Source: Alistipes sp.
GTDB lineage: Bacteria > Bacteroidota > Bacteroidia > Bacteroidales > Rikenellaceae
Assembly: GCA_017505725.1 (NCBI GenBank)
Contig: JAFVOR010000009.1
Span: 1 to 38,144, forward strand
Direction: 5' to 3'
DNA length: 38,144 nt
Part shown: piece after piece, positions 24,901-32,335 of the stretch
Numbering within the stretch: position 1 is the stretch's first letter
Layout of the letters: each line of letters begins with the position of its first letter
Notes under the pieces: generated by a model
The model's input: only the letters and a program-made list of their open reading frames with translations
Database searches by the model: none
Told to the model about the DNA's origin: nothing
Made by a program: the position numbers and the translations under genes

Positions 24901-25459
24901 CGTTGTAGATACCGAGGTCTACTCGAACACAGGTGGTCAGTCGTCGAAATCGACCCCTGTGGGCGCAGTTGCCAAGTTCGCTTCGATGGGTAAGCGCATC
25001 CGCAAGAAGGATTTGGGCGCTATCGCAATGACATACGGTTATGTATATGTTGCACAGGTTTCTATCGGTGCATCGCAGAATCAGCTCTTCAATGTATTGA
25101 AGGAGGCAGAGGCATATCCTGGACCATCGCTCATCATCGCCTACGCTCCTTGTATCAATCACGGTATCAAGGGCGGTATGACACGCACACAGACCATCGG
25201 TAAGCAGGCCGTGGAGTGTGGCTACTGGCACTTGTGGCACTACAATCCACTTCTCGAGGAAGAGGGCAAGAATCCGTTTGTACTCGACTCGAAGGAGCCG
25301 GATTGGTCAAAGTTCCGCGACTTCCTCCTCAAGGAGGTGCGCTACACCTCGCTCCAAAAGACCTTCCCACAGGAGGCAGAGGAGTTGTACGCTGCAGCCG
25401 AGGAGAATGCAAAGTGGCGTTACGAGAGCTATGTGCGTCGCTCGAAGATGGAGTTCTAA
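21929..25459 (+). CDS. nifJ: Pyruvate:ferredoxin (flavodoxin) oxidoreductase
   Basis: The 1176-residue homodimer-type enzyme turns pyruvate and CoA into acetyl-CoA and CO2 with reduction of ferredoxin, central to anaerobic metabolism. The N-terminal domain starts with YPITPSSTMAEYVDEWAAQG. Two [4Fe-4S] motifs follow: CIQCNQCAYVCP near 693 and CTGCGNCVDVCP near 747. The thiamine diphosphate part has GACAGCGETPY, then GGDGWGYDIG near 964, and EVYSNTGGQSSKSTP. Length and domain order match the family, with no break. It has a long structured leader and its own promoter, and a bidirectional terminator separates it from infC. Confidence 0.97.
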   Translation: MAEKKFITCDGNYAAAHIAYMFSEVAAIYPITPSSTMAEYVDEWAAQGRKNIFGEIVKVVEMQSEAGAAGAVHGSLQGGALTTTFTASQGLLLMIPNMYKISGELLPCVFHVSARALAAQSLSIFGDHQDVMAARQTGFAQLATSSVQEVMDLAGVAHIVALKSRVPFLHFFDGFRTSHEIQKVELMDAASLTSLFDREALKEFRARALNPEKPVTRGTAQNPDIYFQTREAANKFYDAVPDMVAETMAEISKITGREYKPFVYYGAEDADRVVVAMGSVTETLRECVDFLNERGEKVGVVTVHLYRPFSAKYLFNVLPKTVKTLCVLDRTKEPGANGEPLYLDIVDAFYGHELQPAIIGGRYGLSSKDTTPAQMLAVFANMALSTPKNHFTVGIVDDVTNLSLPVGEEVSMAKEGTFEALFFGLGADGTVGANKNSIKIIGGSTDKYCQAYFSYDSKKSGGYTSSHLRFGDKPITSPYLVTTPDFIACHVPSYVDKYDVLKGLKHGGSFLLNSVLDAEATCASLPTHMKVFLAKHKINFYIINATKIAAELGLGNRTNTIMQSAFFKIANVIPFEKAVEEMKKAIYKSYGKKGEDIVNMNYAAVDAGATAVVKVDVPAEWASLVVEEAAASVDLSRPEFVRNVVDPINALKGDELPVSAFNGREDGTWDNGTAAWEKRGIAVNVPKWNLDTCIQCNQCAYVCPHAAIRPFLATEEQAAAAPEGTEFKQGIGNTKEYKFRIQVSPLDCTGCGNCVDVCPAPKGKALVMQPLASQMGEAEKWNYMHHTVGYKNIDREKTVKNSQFMQPLFEFSGACAGCGETPYIKTITQLFGERMMVANATGCTSIYSASAPSTPYCTNDKGQGPAWANSLFEDNAEFGLGMHIGNEKIRENLASLVKEALTCEKCSDELKATLQEWLDVRHLAAKSAEVAPRVIELCEACGCDKCKAILEHKEFLVKKSQWIIGGDGWGYDIGFGGVDHVLASGEDVNILVVDTEVYSNTGGQSSKSTPVGAVAKFASMGKRIRKKDLGAIAMTYGYVYVAQVSIGASQNQLFNVLKEAEAYPGPSLIIAYAPCINHGIKGGMTRTQTIGKQAVECGYWHLWHYNPLLEEEGKNPFVLDSKEPDWSKFRDFLLKEVRYTSLQKTFPQEAEELYAAAEENAKWRYESYVRRSKMEF

Positions 25460-25476
25460 GAGTAGACCACGCATAC

Positions 25477-25513
25477 AAGAGAGAGGGTGTCCCGACGGAC
25501 ACCCTCTCTCTTT
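25477..25513. terminator. Bidirectional terminator between nifJ and infC
   Basis: A 16-bp perfect stem (25477-25492 with 25497-25512) closes a CGAC loop, with A/T at both outer ends, midway between the convergent genes. Confidence 0.85.
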
Positions 25514-25532
25514 GATATCAGAAAACCAATGA

Positions 25533-26132
25533 TTAGTTCTTCTTTGGTTTTGGAGCAAGAATCATATTCATCTTCTTACCCTCCAACTGTGGCATAACCT
25601 CCACCTTGGCAATCTCCTCCAACGCAGTAGCGAAGCGGAGCAACAGAATCTCACCCTGCTCCTTGAAGACGATGCTTCGACCGCGGAAGAATACATAGGC
25701 CTTGACCTTGGCACCCTCCTTGATGAAGTTCTCGGCGTGGCGGAGCTTGAAGTTGAAGTCGTGGTCATCGGTCTGCGGACCAAAACGAATCTCCTTGATC
25801 ACAATCTTGGTCTGCTTTGCCTTGATCTCCTTCTGCTTCTTCTTCTGCTGATAGAGGAACTTCTGGTAGTCGACGATGCGACATACAGGAGGCTGGGCGT
25901 TTGGTGAAATCTCCACCAAGTCCAACTCCATCTCGTCGGCCATCTGCAGGGCCTTCGAGATAGGTACTACGAGGTTAGGCTCGACATTGTCGCCTACGAT
26001 GCGTACGGTGTCGGCTGTAATCTCTTCATTGATGCGATGAGGGTTCTCCTTCTCGGGACGGCGTCCGCGAGGAGCATTGTTTGCCGGGCGTGGTCCTGCC
26101 GGGCGTGGCGTAAACGGTTTGAATCCTGCCAT
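25533..26132 (-). CDS. infC: Translation initiation factor IF-3
   Basis: The 199-residue protein keeps 30S subunits free and checks initiator tRNA pairing. The conserved start [18 protein letters not shown] comes only after a ~31-residue extension rich in Pro and Arg ([19 protein letters not shown]). The N-domain, linker ([14 protein letters not shown]) and C-domain ([17 protein letters not shown]) are all present. It lies 194 bp downstream of thrS on the same strand, but rpmI and rplT, which usually follow, are absent: nifJ converges instead. The ATG start lacks a clear Shine-Dalgarno sequence. Confidence 0.95.
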   Translation of the reverse strand: MAGFKPFTPRPAGPRPANNAPRGRRPEKENPHRINEEITADTVRIVGDNVEPNLVVPISKALQMADEMELDLVEISPNAQPPVCRIVDYQKFLYQQKKKQKEIKAKQTKIVIKEIRFGPQTDDHDFNFKLRHAENFIKEGAKVKAYVFFRGRSIVFKEQGEILLLRFATALEEIAKVEVMPQLEGKKMNMILAPKPKKN

Positions 26133-26187
26133 TAGCTTTTAGCTAAATTAAAAATTAAAAATTAAGAATTAAAAATTTTTCTACTCT

Positions 26188-26328
26188 GCATTTTGCATTT
26201 TGCATTAACCCTGCTTTGCAGGCTTTTCCTCCTTGCGGCTCGGCATAGTGCAAACAAATTTGCCCTCTGCTCTCGCTCCGCTGCGTCGGTTTTGCATTTT
26301 GCATTTTGCATTCTGCATTCTGCATTTT
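26188..26328. repeat. GCATTYT heptamer repeats flanking a short spacer
   Basis: GCATTTTGCATTTTGCATT at 26188-26206 and five heptamers (GCATTTT twice, GCATTCT twice, GCATTTT) at 26294-26328 lie between thrS and infC; the second run overlaps the thrS stop. The spacer also has AATTAAAAATT repeats (26145-26180) and the hairpin CCTGC-TTT-GCAGG (26209-26222). Confidence 0.75.
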
Positions 26329-28264
26329 ATATTGCTTCGATCTCCTTTGCTACGAGGTCGTTCATATAGTTTGCATACTCCTCGAGAGTCATTGAGCCCT
26401 TGTCGCCATCGCCCTGTGCGCGAACAGATACGGTGCGCTCGGCAGCCTCCTTCTCACCTACGATGAGGAGGTAAGGGATGCGCTTGAGCTCGTTGTCACG
26501 AATCTTGCGGCCAATCTTCTCGTTGCGGTCATCAATCTGTGCGCGAACATCGTGCTGGTTGAGGTATGCAACAACCTCTTCGGCATAGTCGTTGTACTTC
26601 TCCGAGATAGGGAGTACGACTGCCTGATCAGGTGCGAGCCACAATGGGAACTTACCTGCGGTGTGCTCCAACAATACCGCTACGAAACGCTCCATCGAGC
26701 CGAATGGTGCGCGGTGAATCATAATTGGGCGGTGAAGCTTGTCGTCTGCACCCTTGTAGGTCAAATCGAAACGCTCAGGGAGGTTGTAGTCCACCTGAAT
26801 GGTGCCCAACTGCCAGCTACGACCGAGGGCATCCTTTACCATAAAGTCGAGCTTAGGACCGTAGAATGCAGCCTCGCCATACTCAACAACGGCGTTCATA
26901 CCCTTATCCTTGCAGGCCTGAATAATAGCAGCCTCTGCCTTCTCCCAATTCTCGTCCGAGCCGATGTACTTGGTCTTGTTGTTAGGGTCACGCAACGAAA
27001 TCTGTGCGGTGTAGTTCTCGAACTTCAAGGTCTTGAAGATGTAGAGAACGATATCCATAACCTTCTCGAACTCCTCCAACAACTGGTCAGGGCGCACGAA
27101 GAGGTGAGCATCATCCTGGGTGAAGGCACGCACACGGGTCAAGCCGTGCAACTCGCCCGACTGCTCGTAGCGACATACTGTACCGAACTCGGCCAAACGA
27201 ACAGGGAGATCCTTGTACGAGTGTGGCTTGCTGCGGTAGATCTCGCAGTGGTGAGGACAGTTCATAGGTTTGAGCAAGTACTCCTCGCCCTCGATTGGAG
27301 TGTGGATAGGCTGGAACGAATCCTTACCATACTTTGCGTAGTGGCCCGAGGTTACATACAAATCCTTGTTTCCGATTGGAGGGGTGATAACAGGTTGGTA
27401 GCCATACTGCTTCTGAATCTGACGCAAGAAACGCTCCAAGCGGTCGCGCAACTCGGCGCCCTTTGGCAACCAGAGTGGCAAACCCTGACCTACGCGCTGC
27501 GAGAAGGTGAAGAGCTCCAACTCCTTACCCAACTTGCGGTGGTCGCGCTTCTTTGCCTCCTCGAGCATTGCGAGATACTCGTCGAGCATCGACTTCTTAG
27601 GGAACGATACACCATAGATACGGGTAAGCATCTTGTTGTGCTCGTCGCCACGCCAGTAAGCACCTGCTACGGCGGTCAACTTTATAGCCTTGATGTGACC
27701 TGTGTGCGGGATGTGTGGACCGCGACAGAGGTCGGTGAATGTACCATTTGTGTAGAACGAGATTGTACCATCCTCCAAGTCCGAAATAAGCTCACACTTG
27801 TACTCATCACCCTTCTCGGTGAAGGTCTTGAGTGCCTCGGCCTTCGAAACCTCGGTGCGAACAAGCTCCTCCTTGCCACGAGCCAACTCGGTCATCTTTG
27901 CCTCAATCTTTGCGAGGTCGCTTTCGAGGATTGGGGTAGGCGAGTCAACATCGTAGTAGAAGCCCTGCTCGATAGCCGGACCGATACCAAACTTGATACC
28001 TGGGTACAGCGCCTGCAACGCCTCTGCGAGGAGATGCGACGATGTGTGCCAGAAGGCGTGCTTACCCTCGGCATCATCCCACTTGAAGAACTTGATGGCG
28101 CAATCCTGCACCAATGCGTGCGACATATCTACGGTCGCACCATCTACCGAAGCAGCCAGACAGTCCGCAGCTAAACGAGGGCTGATACTCTCTGCAACTT
28201 GGTAGGCTGTTACCCCCTGCTCGAATTCACGAACCGAGCCATCGGGAAACGAAACTTTAATCAT
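26327..28264 (-). CDS. thrS: Threonine--tRNA ligase
   Basis: The class II synthetase of 645 residues has the full ThrRS layout. An N-terminal TGS domain ([17 protein letters not shown]) is followed by the editing domain with [12 protein letters not shown], the catalytic core with zinc ligands in [10 protein letters not shown] and motif 2 in [15 protein letters not shown], then [14 protein letters not shown] (motif 3) and the anticodon domain. It charges tRNA-Thr. It is 173 bp downstream of pdxA and 194 bp upstream of infC. The pdxA-thrS spacer holds short tandem repeats. Confidence 0.97.
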   Translation of the reverse strand: MIKVSFPDGSVREFEQGVTAYQVAESISPRLAADCLAASVDGATVDMSHALVQDCAIKFFKWDDAEGKHAFWHTSSHLLAEALQALYPGIKFGIGPAIEQGFYYDVDSPTPILESDLAKIEAKMTELARGKEELVRTEVSKAEALKTFTEKGDEYKCELISDLEDGTISFYTNGTFTDLCRGPHIPHTGHIKAIKLTAVAGAYWRGDEHNKMLTRIYGVSFPKKSMLDEYLAMLEEAKKRDHRKLGKELELFTFSQRVGQGLPLWLPKGAELRDRLERFLRQIQKQYGYQPVITPPIGNKDLYVTSGHYAKYGKDSFQPIHTPIEGEEYLLKPMNCPHHCEIYRSKPHSYKDLPVRLAEFGTVCRYEQSGELHGLTRVRAFTQDDAHLFVRPDQLLEEFEKVMDIVLYIFKTLKFENYTAQISLRDPNNKTKYIGSDENWEKAEAAIIQACKDKGMNAVVEYGEAAFYGPKLDFMVKDALGRSWQLGTIQVDYNLPERFDLTYKGADDKLHRPIMIHRAPFGSMERFVAVLLEHTAGKFPLWLAPDQAVVLPISEKYNDYAEEVVAYLNQHDVRAQIDDRNEKIGRKIRDNELKRIPYLLIVGEKEAAERTVSVRAQGDGDKGSMTLEEYANYMNDLVAKEIEAI

Positions 28265-28363
28265 ACTGCTTTGTTAAGTTTTTTAATTGTTTATGTTTTG
28301 CGCCTTCACAGCTCCACAATCACGAGACGGATTACTGCTCAGTTGCGCGGTTTTTTCTTTAGT

Positions 28364-28455
28364 GTTAAGGTCGTTAAGGTCGTTAGAGTCGTTAGAGAAA
28401 AAATACTCACTACTCACTACTCGTTACTCACTACTCGTTACTCGTTACTCGCTCC
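28364..28455. repeat. Short tandem repeats between pdxA and thrS
   Basis: Nine-base units GTTAAGGTC, GTTAAGGTC, GTTAGAGTC and GTTAGAG (28364-28397) are followed by A6 and then TACTCACTACTCGT-type units to about 28451. The second set runs into the 3' end of pdxA: the last codons and stop of pdxA lie in it. Confidence 0.8.
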
Positions 28456-29550
28456 TCCCTTGCGCTGTTCTGCCTCCTGCAAATCCTTCATCGAGACATC
28501 GCGACCCTTCTCGCGCTCGAAGTGCTCGAGTGGATTGCGACTCCAATACTTGTAGTCACGGCGACGATTCACGATGTCAATTGCCTCGTAAATCGCATTT
28601 CGCATCGACTGTGCATCGGCCATATTCTTGCCCGCAATATCGTAGGCTGTGCCGTGGTCGGGTGAGGTGCGGATAATGTTGAGTCCTGCGGTGAAGTTTA
28701 CCCCCTCTGGCGACAACGCCTTGAACGGGGTGAGTCCCTGATCGTGATACATCGCAAGAATGGCATCGTACTTCTTGTAACCGCTACCTGCAAAGAGTCC
28801 GTCAGCTGCCAAAGGACCAAATGCCAATACGCCCTGCTTTGCAGCCCCCTGAACAGCAGGGCGGATAATCTCCTGCTCCTCCGACCCAAGCAGACCGCCA
28901 TCTCCCGCGTGAGGGTTGAGCGAGAGCACCGCGATGCGGGGCTCCACCACACCAAAGTCCTGCTTGAGGGTGTGACGCAGAGCTACGAGTGATGCGGTGA
29001 TCTTCTCCGACGAGAGCGACTCGGCAACCTTATCCACAGGGATGTGTACCGTCTGCAATGCCACGCGTAGGGTATCGCTGCACATAATCATCATAGGCTC
29101 ACCCTCGGCCTTCGATGCGAAATACTCGGTGTGACCTGTGAAGCCAAAACCCACCTTCTGCATCGACTCCTTGTTGATTGGCGCAGTAACTACTGCTGAC
29201 AAATCGCCTGCAACGAGCTCTTCCGAAGCCTTATCCAACGCCTCGAGAGCCTGCTTTGCCGACTCCTCGGTAGCGCAACCGGCCTCGATGCGTGTCGCCT
29301 TGTCGCCACACTCCACGAGGTTGATCTTGCCCTTGCGGGCCTCGGCTGCCGAGCGGCAGATGTTGAACTGCAACGGCTCCACATCCTCCAGCTTGTTGGC
29401 GTAGAAATCTGCTATATGCTTTGCTCCATAGACCACAGGGATGAACAACTCCACCATCGATGGGTGCGACAACGCCTTGAGAATAACCTCCCAGCCGATG
29501 CCGTTGGTGTCACCCTGTGTGATGCCTATCTTATGCTTGTATTCCGACAT
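28438..29550 (-). CDS. pdxA: 4-hydroxythreonine-4-phosphate dehydrogenase
   Basis: PdxA carries out an NAD-dependent oxidation step in pyridoxal phosphate synthesis. The 370-residue protein shows ITQGDTNGIGWEVI at the start, GHTEYFASK (metal-ligand His), LNPHAGDGGLLGSEE, YHDQGLTPFK and RTSPDHGTAYDIAGK. The C-terminus is about 35 residues longer than many homologues and ends KGGASNE, encoded by GAGTAAC-type tandem repeats that also supply the stop. A good promoter lies at 29581-29611. Confidence 0.95.
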   Translation of the reverse strand: MSEYKHKIGITQGDTNGIGWEVILKALSHPSMVELFIPVVYGAKHIADFYANKLEDVEPLQFNICRSAAEARKGKINLVECGDKATRIEAGCATEESAKQALEALDKASEELVAGDLSAVVTAPINKESMQKVGFGFTGHTEYFASKAEGEPMMIMCSDTLRVALQTVHIPVDKVAESLSSEKITASLVALRHTLKQDFGVVEPRIAVLSLNPHAGDGGLLGSEEQEIIRPAVQGAAKQGVLAFGPLAADGLFAGSGYKKYDAILAMYHDQGLTPFKALSPEGVNFTAGLNIIRTSPDHGTAYDIAGKNMADAQSMRNAIYEAIDIVNRRRDYKYWSRNPLEHFEREKGRDVSMKDLQEAEQRKGGASNE

Positions 29551-29580
29551 AAATCTTTCGTTAGTAACTCTTTAAGAGTA

Positions 29581-29611
29581 CAAAAATATAAATTTTTCCG
29601 ATAATTTACAA
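29581..29611 (-). promoter_or_regulatory. Promoter of pdxA
   Basis: Minus-strand TTGT (29611-29608), 19 bases, TATTTTTG (29588-29581). The inverted repeat ACTCTTTAAGAGT (29567-29579) sits at the expected transcription start. Confidence 0.6.
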
Positions 29612-29649
29612 TTATCGAACTTTTTTTTCGTTGTGGCGTCGGCATAGAG

Positions 29650-29681
29650 AGCAAAAATGGGGCCCAACGAGCCCCATTTAT
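29650..29681 (-). terminator. Terminator of the TIR/RyR operon
   Basis: AAATGGGGC (29655-29663) pairs with GCCCCATTT (29671-29679); on the minus strand T5 follows the stem. It lies 43 bp after the last gene of the operon. Confidence 0.8.
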
Positions 29682-29721
29682 TGCCATCGGCAATCATAAA
29701 TCCATCAGCGGTTCTCTGCCA

Positions 29722-30012
29722 CTACTCTTTTTCGATCTTGAAGCCGAGCTTGCGGATAAGCTTCAGCGTGCCGAGTGCGGTATCGCGGTCGTAGGCCTTC
29801 TCCACCTCGGGCAACTCCTCGTAGGGGATAAGGCAAGGGTGGGTTTTGAGTGCGTCGTTGCGCTCCTCGCCATACGACCATCCCTGCTCGATACGACTCT
29901 CGGCCCACACCTCGTGGACATTTTTCGCCATCTGCTCTATCAGTGCATTCAGCTCCTCGGGCAACTGGACATCAGAGGTGTCCATCGGTTGCGGTACATA
30001 CTTCTTTTCCAT
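29722..30012 (-). CDS. Stand-alone RyR-domain protein
   Basis: The 96-residue protein is almost entirely one RyR (ryanodine-receptor repeat) domain: NALIEQMAKNVHEVWAESR, then GWSYGEERND, HPCLIPYEEL, and YDRDTALGTLKLIRKLGF. It is clearly a paralogue of the RyR segment of the C39-like protein at 33256-34374; even the lead-in (YVPQPMDTSDVQL versus YIPEPIDLSDVEL) is shared. I prefer ATG 30012, which has an A-rich upstream; starts at 30045 or 30036 would add 11 or 8 residues. It is the last gene of the operon, before a terminator. RyR domains are proposed ligand sensors; the ligand is not known. Confidence 0.8.
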   Translation of the reverse strand: MEKKYVPQPMDTSDVQLPEELNALIEQMAKNVHEVWAESRIEQGWSYGEERNDALKTHPCLIPYEELPEVEKAYDRDTALGTLKLIRKLGFKIEKE

Positions 30013-30076
30013 TTTTTCTCTTATAAGGTTTACCATATAGAGCAACTTTCGTGCTGGAATCTATCACGTAGAGACA

Positions 30077-30874
30077 CTACTCTAAATAATATTTTTCGCG
30101 TTCGTTCGCGGTTAAAGGACAATTTTTAAATCTTTCTCTGGTCTCATCGATTAACTCTTGCAACGGTCTGATGCCTTCCCATATTTTTATAGTGCCATCA
30201 TCTGATGCTGAGATTACATTTGTACCATCTGGTGAAAAGAAAGCTGAGTTAACAGGTCCTAAATGACCTTTATAAGTTTTGACACAATGACCATATTTGG
30301 TCTCCCAAACCTTGATGGTTTTATCTTTTGATGCTGAAAGTATATAACGACCATCTGAACTATATGATATATGGTTTATTTGATCTGTATGTCCGATTAA
30401 ATTCAAAAAACTTTTTTTTGCTCCCATTATTTTCCATAACTTTAAGCAAAGTGAGCCATTTTGTATGAGTGCAATTGTTTTGTTATCAGGACTGCATATT
30501 AATTTTTTTATATTGCCATCAGGTAAGACAGCTTTTTTTATTTTCTTTAAACTTTTCGAGTTCCATATATTAATGGTATCTTTTGTGTAGCCTATTATAT
30601 ATTTGCCATTGTGACTAAATGTTGCATAGGTTGGTGTGCTATTTAGAGTATCCAGTATTTTGCAGTTGTAATCATCCTCTATATCCCATAATCTAATTGT
30701 CTTATCGTATGATGTAGAAACTATATATTTACTACAAGGGCTGAAACTTGCAGAGATAACCTTCCTATTATGTCCCTTTAGTGTTTCTACACATTGATGG
30801 TTTTCTGCATCTAGAATGTCAATATATTGGTGATGATGCTTACAGAATCTGCCTTTTTGCGTGGTGATAGAGCT
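30077..30874 (-). CDS. WD40-repeat part of the TIR-WD40 gene (frame-shifted)
   Basis: The frame is open for 266 codons from just after a TGA at 30875-30877 and encodes five WD40-like repeats. Examples are GHNRKVISASFSP...IRLWD, GHTDQINHISYSSDGRY...IKVWE and GHLGPVNSAFFSPDGTN...IKIWE. A helical tail (LQELIDETRERFKN) follows. No ATG, GTG or TTG lies before the first repeat. The first in-frame ATG (30427) would keep only the last two repeats, so this part is best read as the C-terminus of the TIR protein reached by a -1 shift. The codons are AT-rich compared with the TIR half. It is either a programmed frameshift product or a fragment broken by a one-base deletion. Confidence 0.7.
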   Translation of the reverse strand, partial: SSITTQKGRFCKHHHQYIDILDAENHQCVETLKGHNRKVISASFSPCSKYIVSTSYDKTIRLWDIEDDYNCKILDTLNSTPTYATFSHNGKYIIGYTKDTINIWNSKSLKKIKKAVLPDGNIKKLICSPDNKTIALIQNGSLCLKLWKIMGAKKSFLNLIGHTDQINHISYSSDGRYILSASKDKTIKVWETKYGHCVKTYKGHLGPVNSAFFSPDGTNVISASDDGTIKIWEGIRPLQELIDETRERFKNCPLTANEREKYYLE

Positions 30875-31539
30875 TCAATCTCCTCCTCGATCTCGGCAAT
30901 GTTGAGTTCGATGATACGCTTCTCGTTGCGAAGTTCCGAGAGAGATTTCTCCTGCGAGAGTATATCCTTTTCGATATCTAACTTTCGAGTCTCGAGAGTC
31001 GTAATCTTCTCTTTAAGAGCTTGCAACTTGGCCGCCTTCTCCTTGCGTGAAATCTCCTCGTTGCGACGACGCTCCTCTGCCAATCGCTCGTTATGCTCCT
31101 TCTCTGCCAATTTATTGAGGTAATCCTTGATCGAAGAGAGCAGGCGGTCGAGAGCTTTGATCGGATTGGCAGGGTAGTCGATGTAGTCCAGACGCGAGAT
31201 GTACATAATGACAGAGTCATTATATATCGAGTCGTCATATTTGAATGGAATAATCTTTTTCTTGTAGGTGTGGGCGGTGGCAATCTCGTTGCTTGTCCAC
31301 TCCGAAGCATTGGAGTGTTCGCTCGATATAAAGAGAAAAATTTTCGAACTCTTTATATTACGAGCAATCTCGGGCGCGAAAGCGTCGCCCGAGAAAATGC
31401 CATCTTCGTCGAACCAATAGGTTATTCCATTTGCGTCGAGAAGTTGTTTTATCTGTGTGATGATGTTGCCAGGAATAACCTGATTGCTTTCATCAGTGTA
31501 GTCCCTTCGCGAATAACTTATAAATAGATCGTAAGCCAT
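30811..31539 (-). CDS. TIR-coiled-coil protein, N-terminal part of a TIR-WD40 gene
   Basis: The protein is 242 residues in this frame. Residues 3-130 form a TIR domain (YDLFISYSRRD, WFDEDGI, KIIPFKYDD) with the full motif SEWTSNE at 79-85, so Glu85 is the likely NADase glutamate. Residues ~145-232 form a long coiled coil rich in Glu, Lys and Arg. After residue 224 the frame runs 17 further codons to a TAG, while the -1 frame continues into five WD40 repeats. A run of five A (minus strand, 30854-30858) is the probable shift site. It starts 9 bp after the zinc-ribbon gene. TIR-WD40 proteins suggest a sensor-effector that assembles on a partner through its propeller. Confidence 0.85.
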   Translation of the reverse strand: MAYDLFISYSRRDYTDESNQVIPGNIITQIKQLLDANGITYWFDEDGIFSGDAFAPEIARNIKSSKIFLFISSEHSNASEWTSNEIATAHTYKKKIIPFKYDDSIYNDSVIMYISRLDYIDYPANPIKALDRLLSSIKDYLNKLAEKEHNERLAEERRRNEEISRKEKAAKLQALKEKITTLETRKLDIEKDILSQEKSLSELRNEKRIIELNIAEIEEEIEALSPRKKADSVSIITNILTF

Positions 31540-31548
31540 AATGCGTTT

Positions 31549-32049
31549 TTAGAATTGGTGTCCGCACTCGCTGCAGAAGCGTGCATCGGATGAGTTGCGG
31601 TGTCCGCACGCGGTGCAGAACTTCATTGTCGTCTCCTCCTCTGCAATCGGCATAGGTGAGGTCGAGACAACCTCGTTGATGATGGCCAACGCCTTGTCGT
31701 CGAGATTCGCCTGCTGGATGGTGCCCCAAATCTGCGTCAACAGCACAGGCCAAAAGACAAATAGGGAGATGGCTGTTGGTATAGCCTGCTGCCCCCAAAT
31801 GCCTACGCTCGCGTCGAACAAGATGGTCTCGTGCTGTGGCAACAAACTGATCTTGAGCGCACTCTTCATTCCCAAGATAGCCTTGAAGAATCCGCCTTTG
31901 GTGATGGAGACGATGCAACCGCCACTACTCAAGTGGTCGACCGATACAGTGTACTCCTCCTTCTCGAACACCTCTTTGAGGTGATTGGCCAATGTTGGTA
32001 TTAAAACAGGCGATGCCTGAATAACTTCTACTTTTTTGAAAACTGCCAT
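31549..32049 (-). CDS. Zinc-ribbon membrane-associated protein
   Basis: The 166-residue protein has an alpha/beta N-terminal half (residues 5-80), one hydrophobic segment at about 88-110 (PTAISLFVFWPVLL) and a C-terminal zinc ribbon, Cys145-x2-Cys148-x10-Cys159-x2-Cys162. I know similar uncharacterised zinc-ribbon proteins in Bacteroidota, with no assigned function. The ribbon spacing is identical to those of the M48 and C39-like proteins in the same operon. It lies 12 bp after the small acidic gene and 9 bp before the TIR gene. Confidence 0.75.
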   Translation of the reverse strand: MAVFKKVEVIQASPVLIPTLANHLKEVFEKEEYTVSVDHLSSGGCIVSITKGGFFKAILGMKSALKISLLPQHETILFDASVGIWGQQAIPTAISLFVFWPVLLTQIWGTIQQANLDDKALAIINEVVSTSPMPIAEEETTMKFCTACGHRNSSDARFCSECGHQF

Positions 32050-32061
32050 AAGTAACTATCT

Positions 32062-32313
32062 TTAAGCGTTTTGTTTTGAGTGAGTACGATACACCGAGTA
32101 CAAGACATTGATCTCGGCCATCAGGTTTTTGATCTCGGCTACCTGCTCCTCGCTATACTTTGATTCTATGTCGTGGAGCAGAGCTATGACCTTGTCGGAC
32201 TGCTCGGCAAGCTCCTCGTCTGTAACTATGCCATCCTCCATAATCTTCTGGTAGGATGGGTGCTTGATGATCAACTCATCGATATCTATGATTCCATTCT
32301 CGTCGAAAAACAT
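32062..32313 (-). CDS. Small acidic protein of unknown function
   Basis: The 83-residue protein is acidic and mostly helical, with no signal peptide, cysteines or membrane segment. Its first part has two Asp/Gly-containing loops (FDENGIIDIDEL and EDGIVTDEEL) that recall half EF-hands but do not match the canonical calcium loop. The second half is a helix with a regular Glu/Lys pattern. The gaps to its neighbours (22 and 12 bp) make it a true member of the operon. No family recognised. Confidence 0.65.
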   Translation of the reverse strand: MFFDENGIIDIDELIIKHPSYQKIMEDGIVTDEELAEQSDKVIALLHDIESKYSEEQVAEIKNLMAEINVLYSVYRTHSKQNA

Positions 32314-32335
32314 AACTCTCTGTACTTTTTATTGT

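Noticed and set aside
26552-28174. Long plus-strand open frame (540 codons) opposite thrS
   Set aside because: Antisense shadow of thrS with Leu/Val-rich low-complexity translation and no start context or family match.
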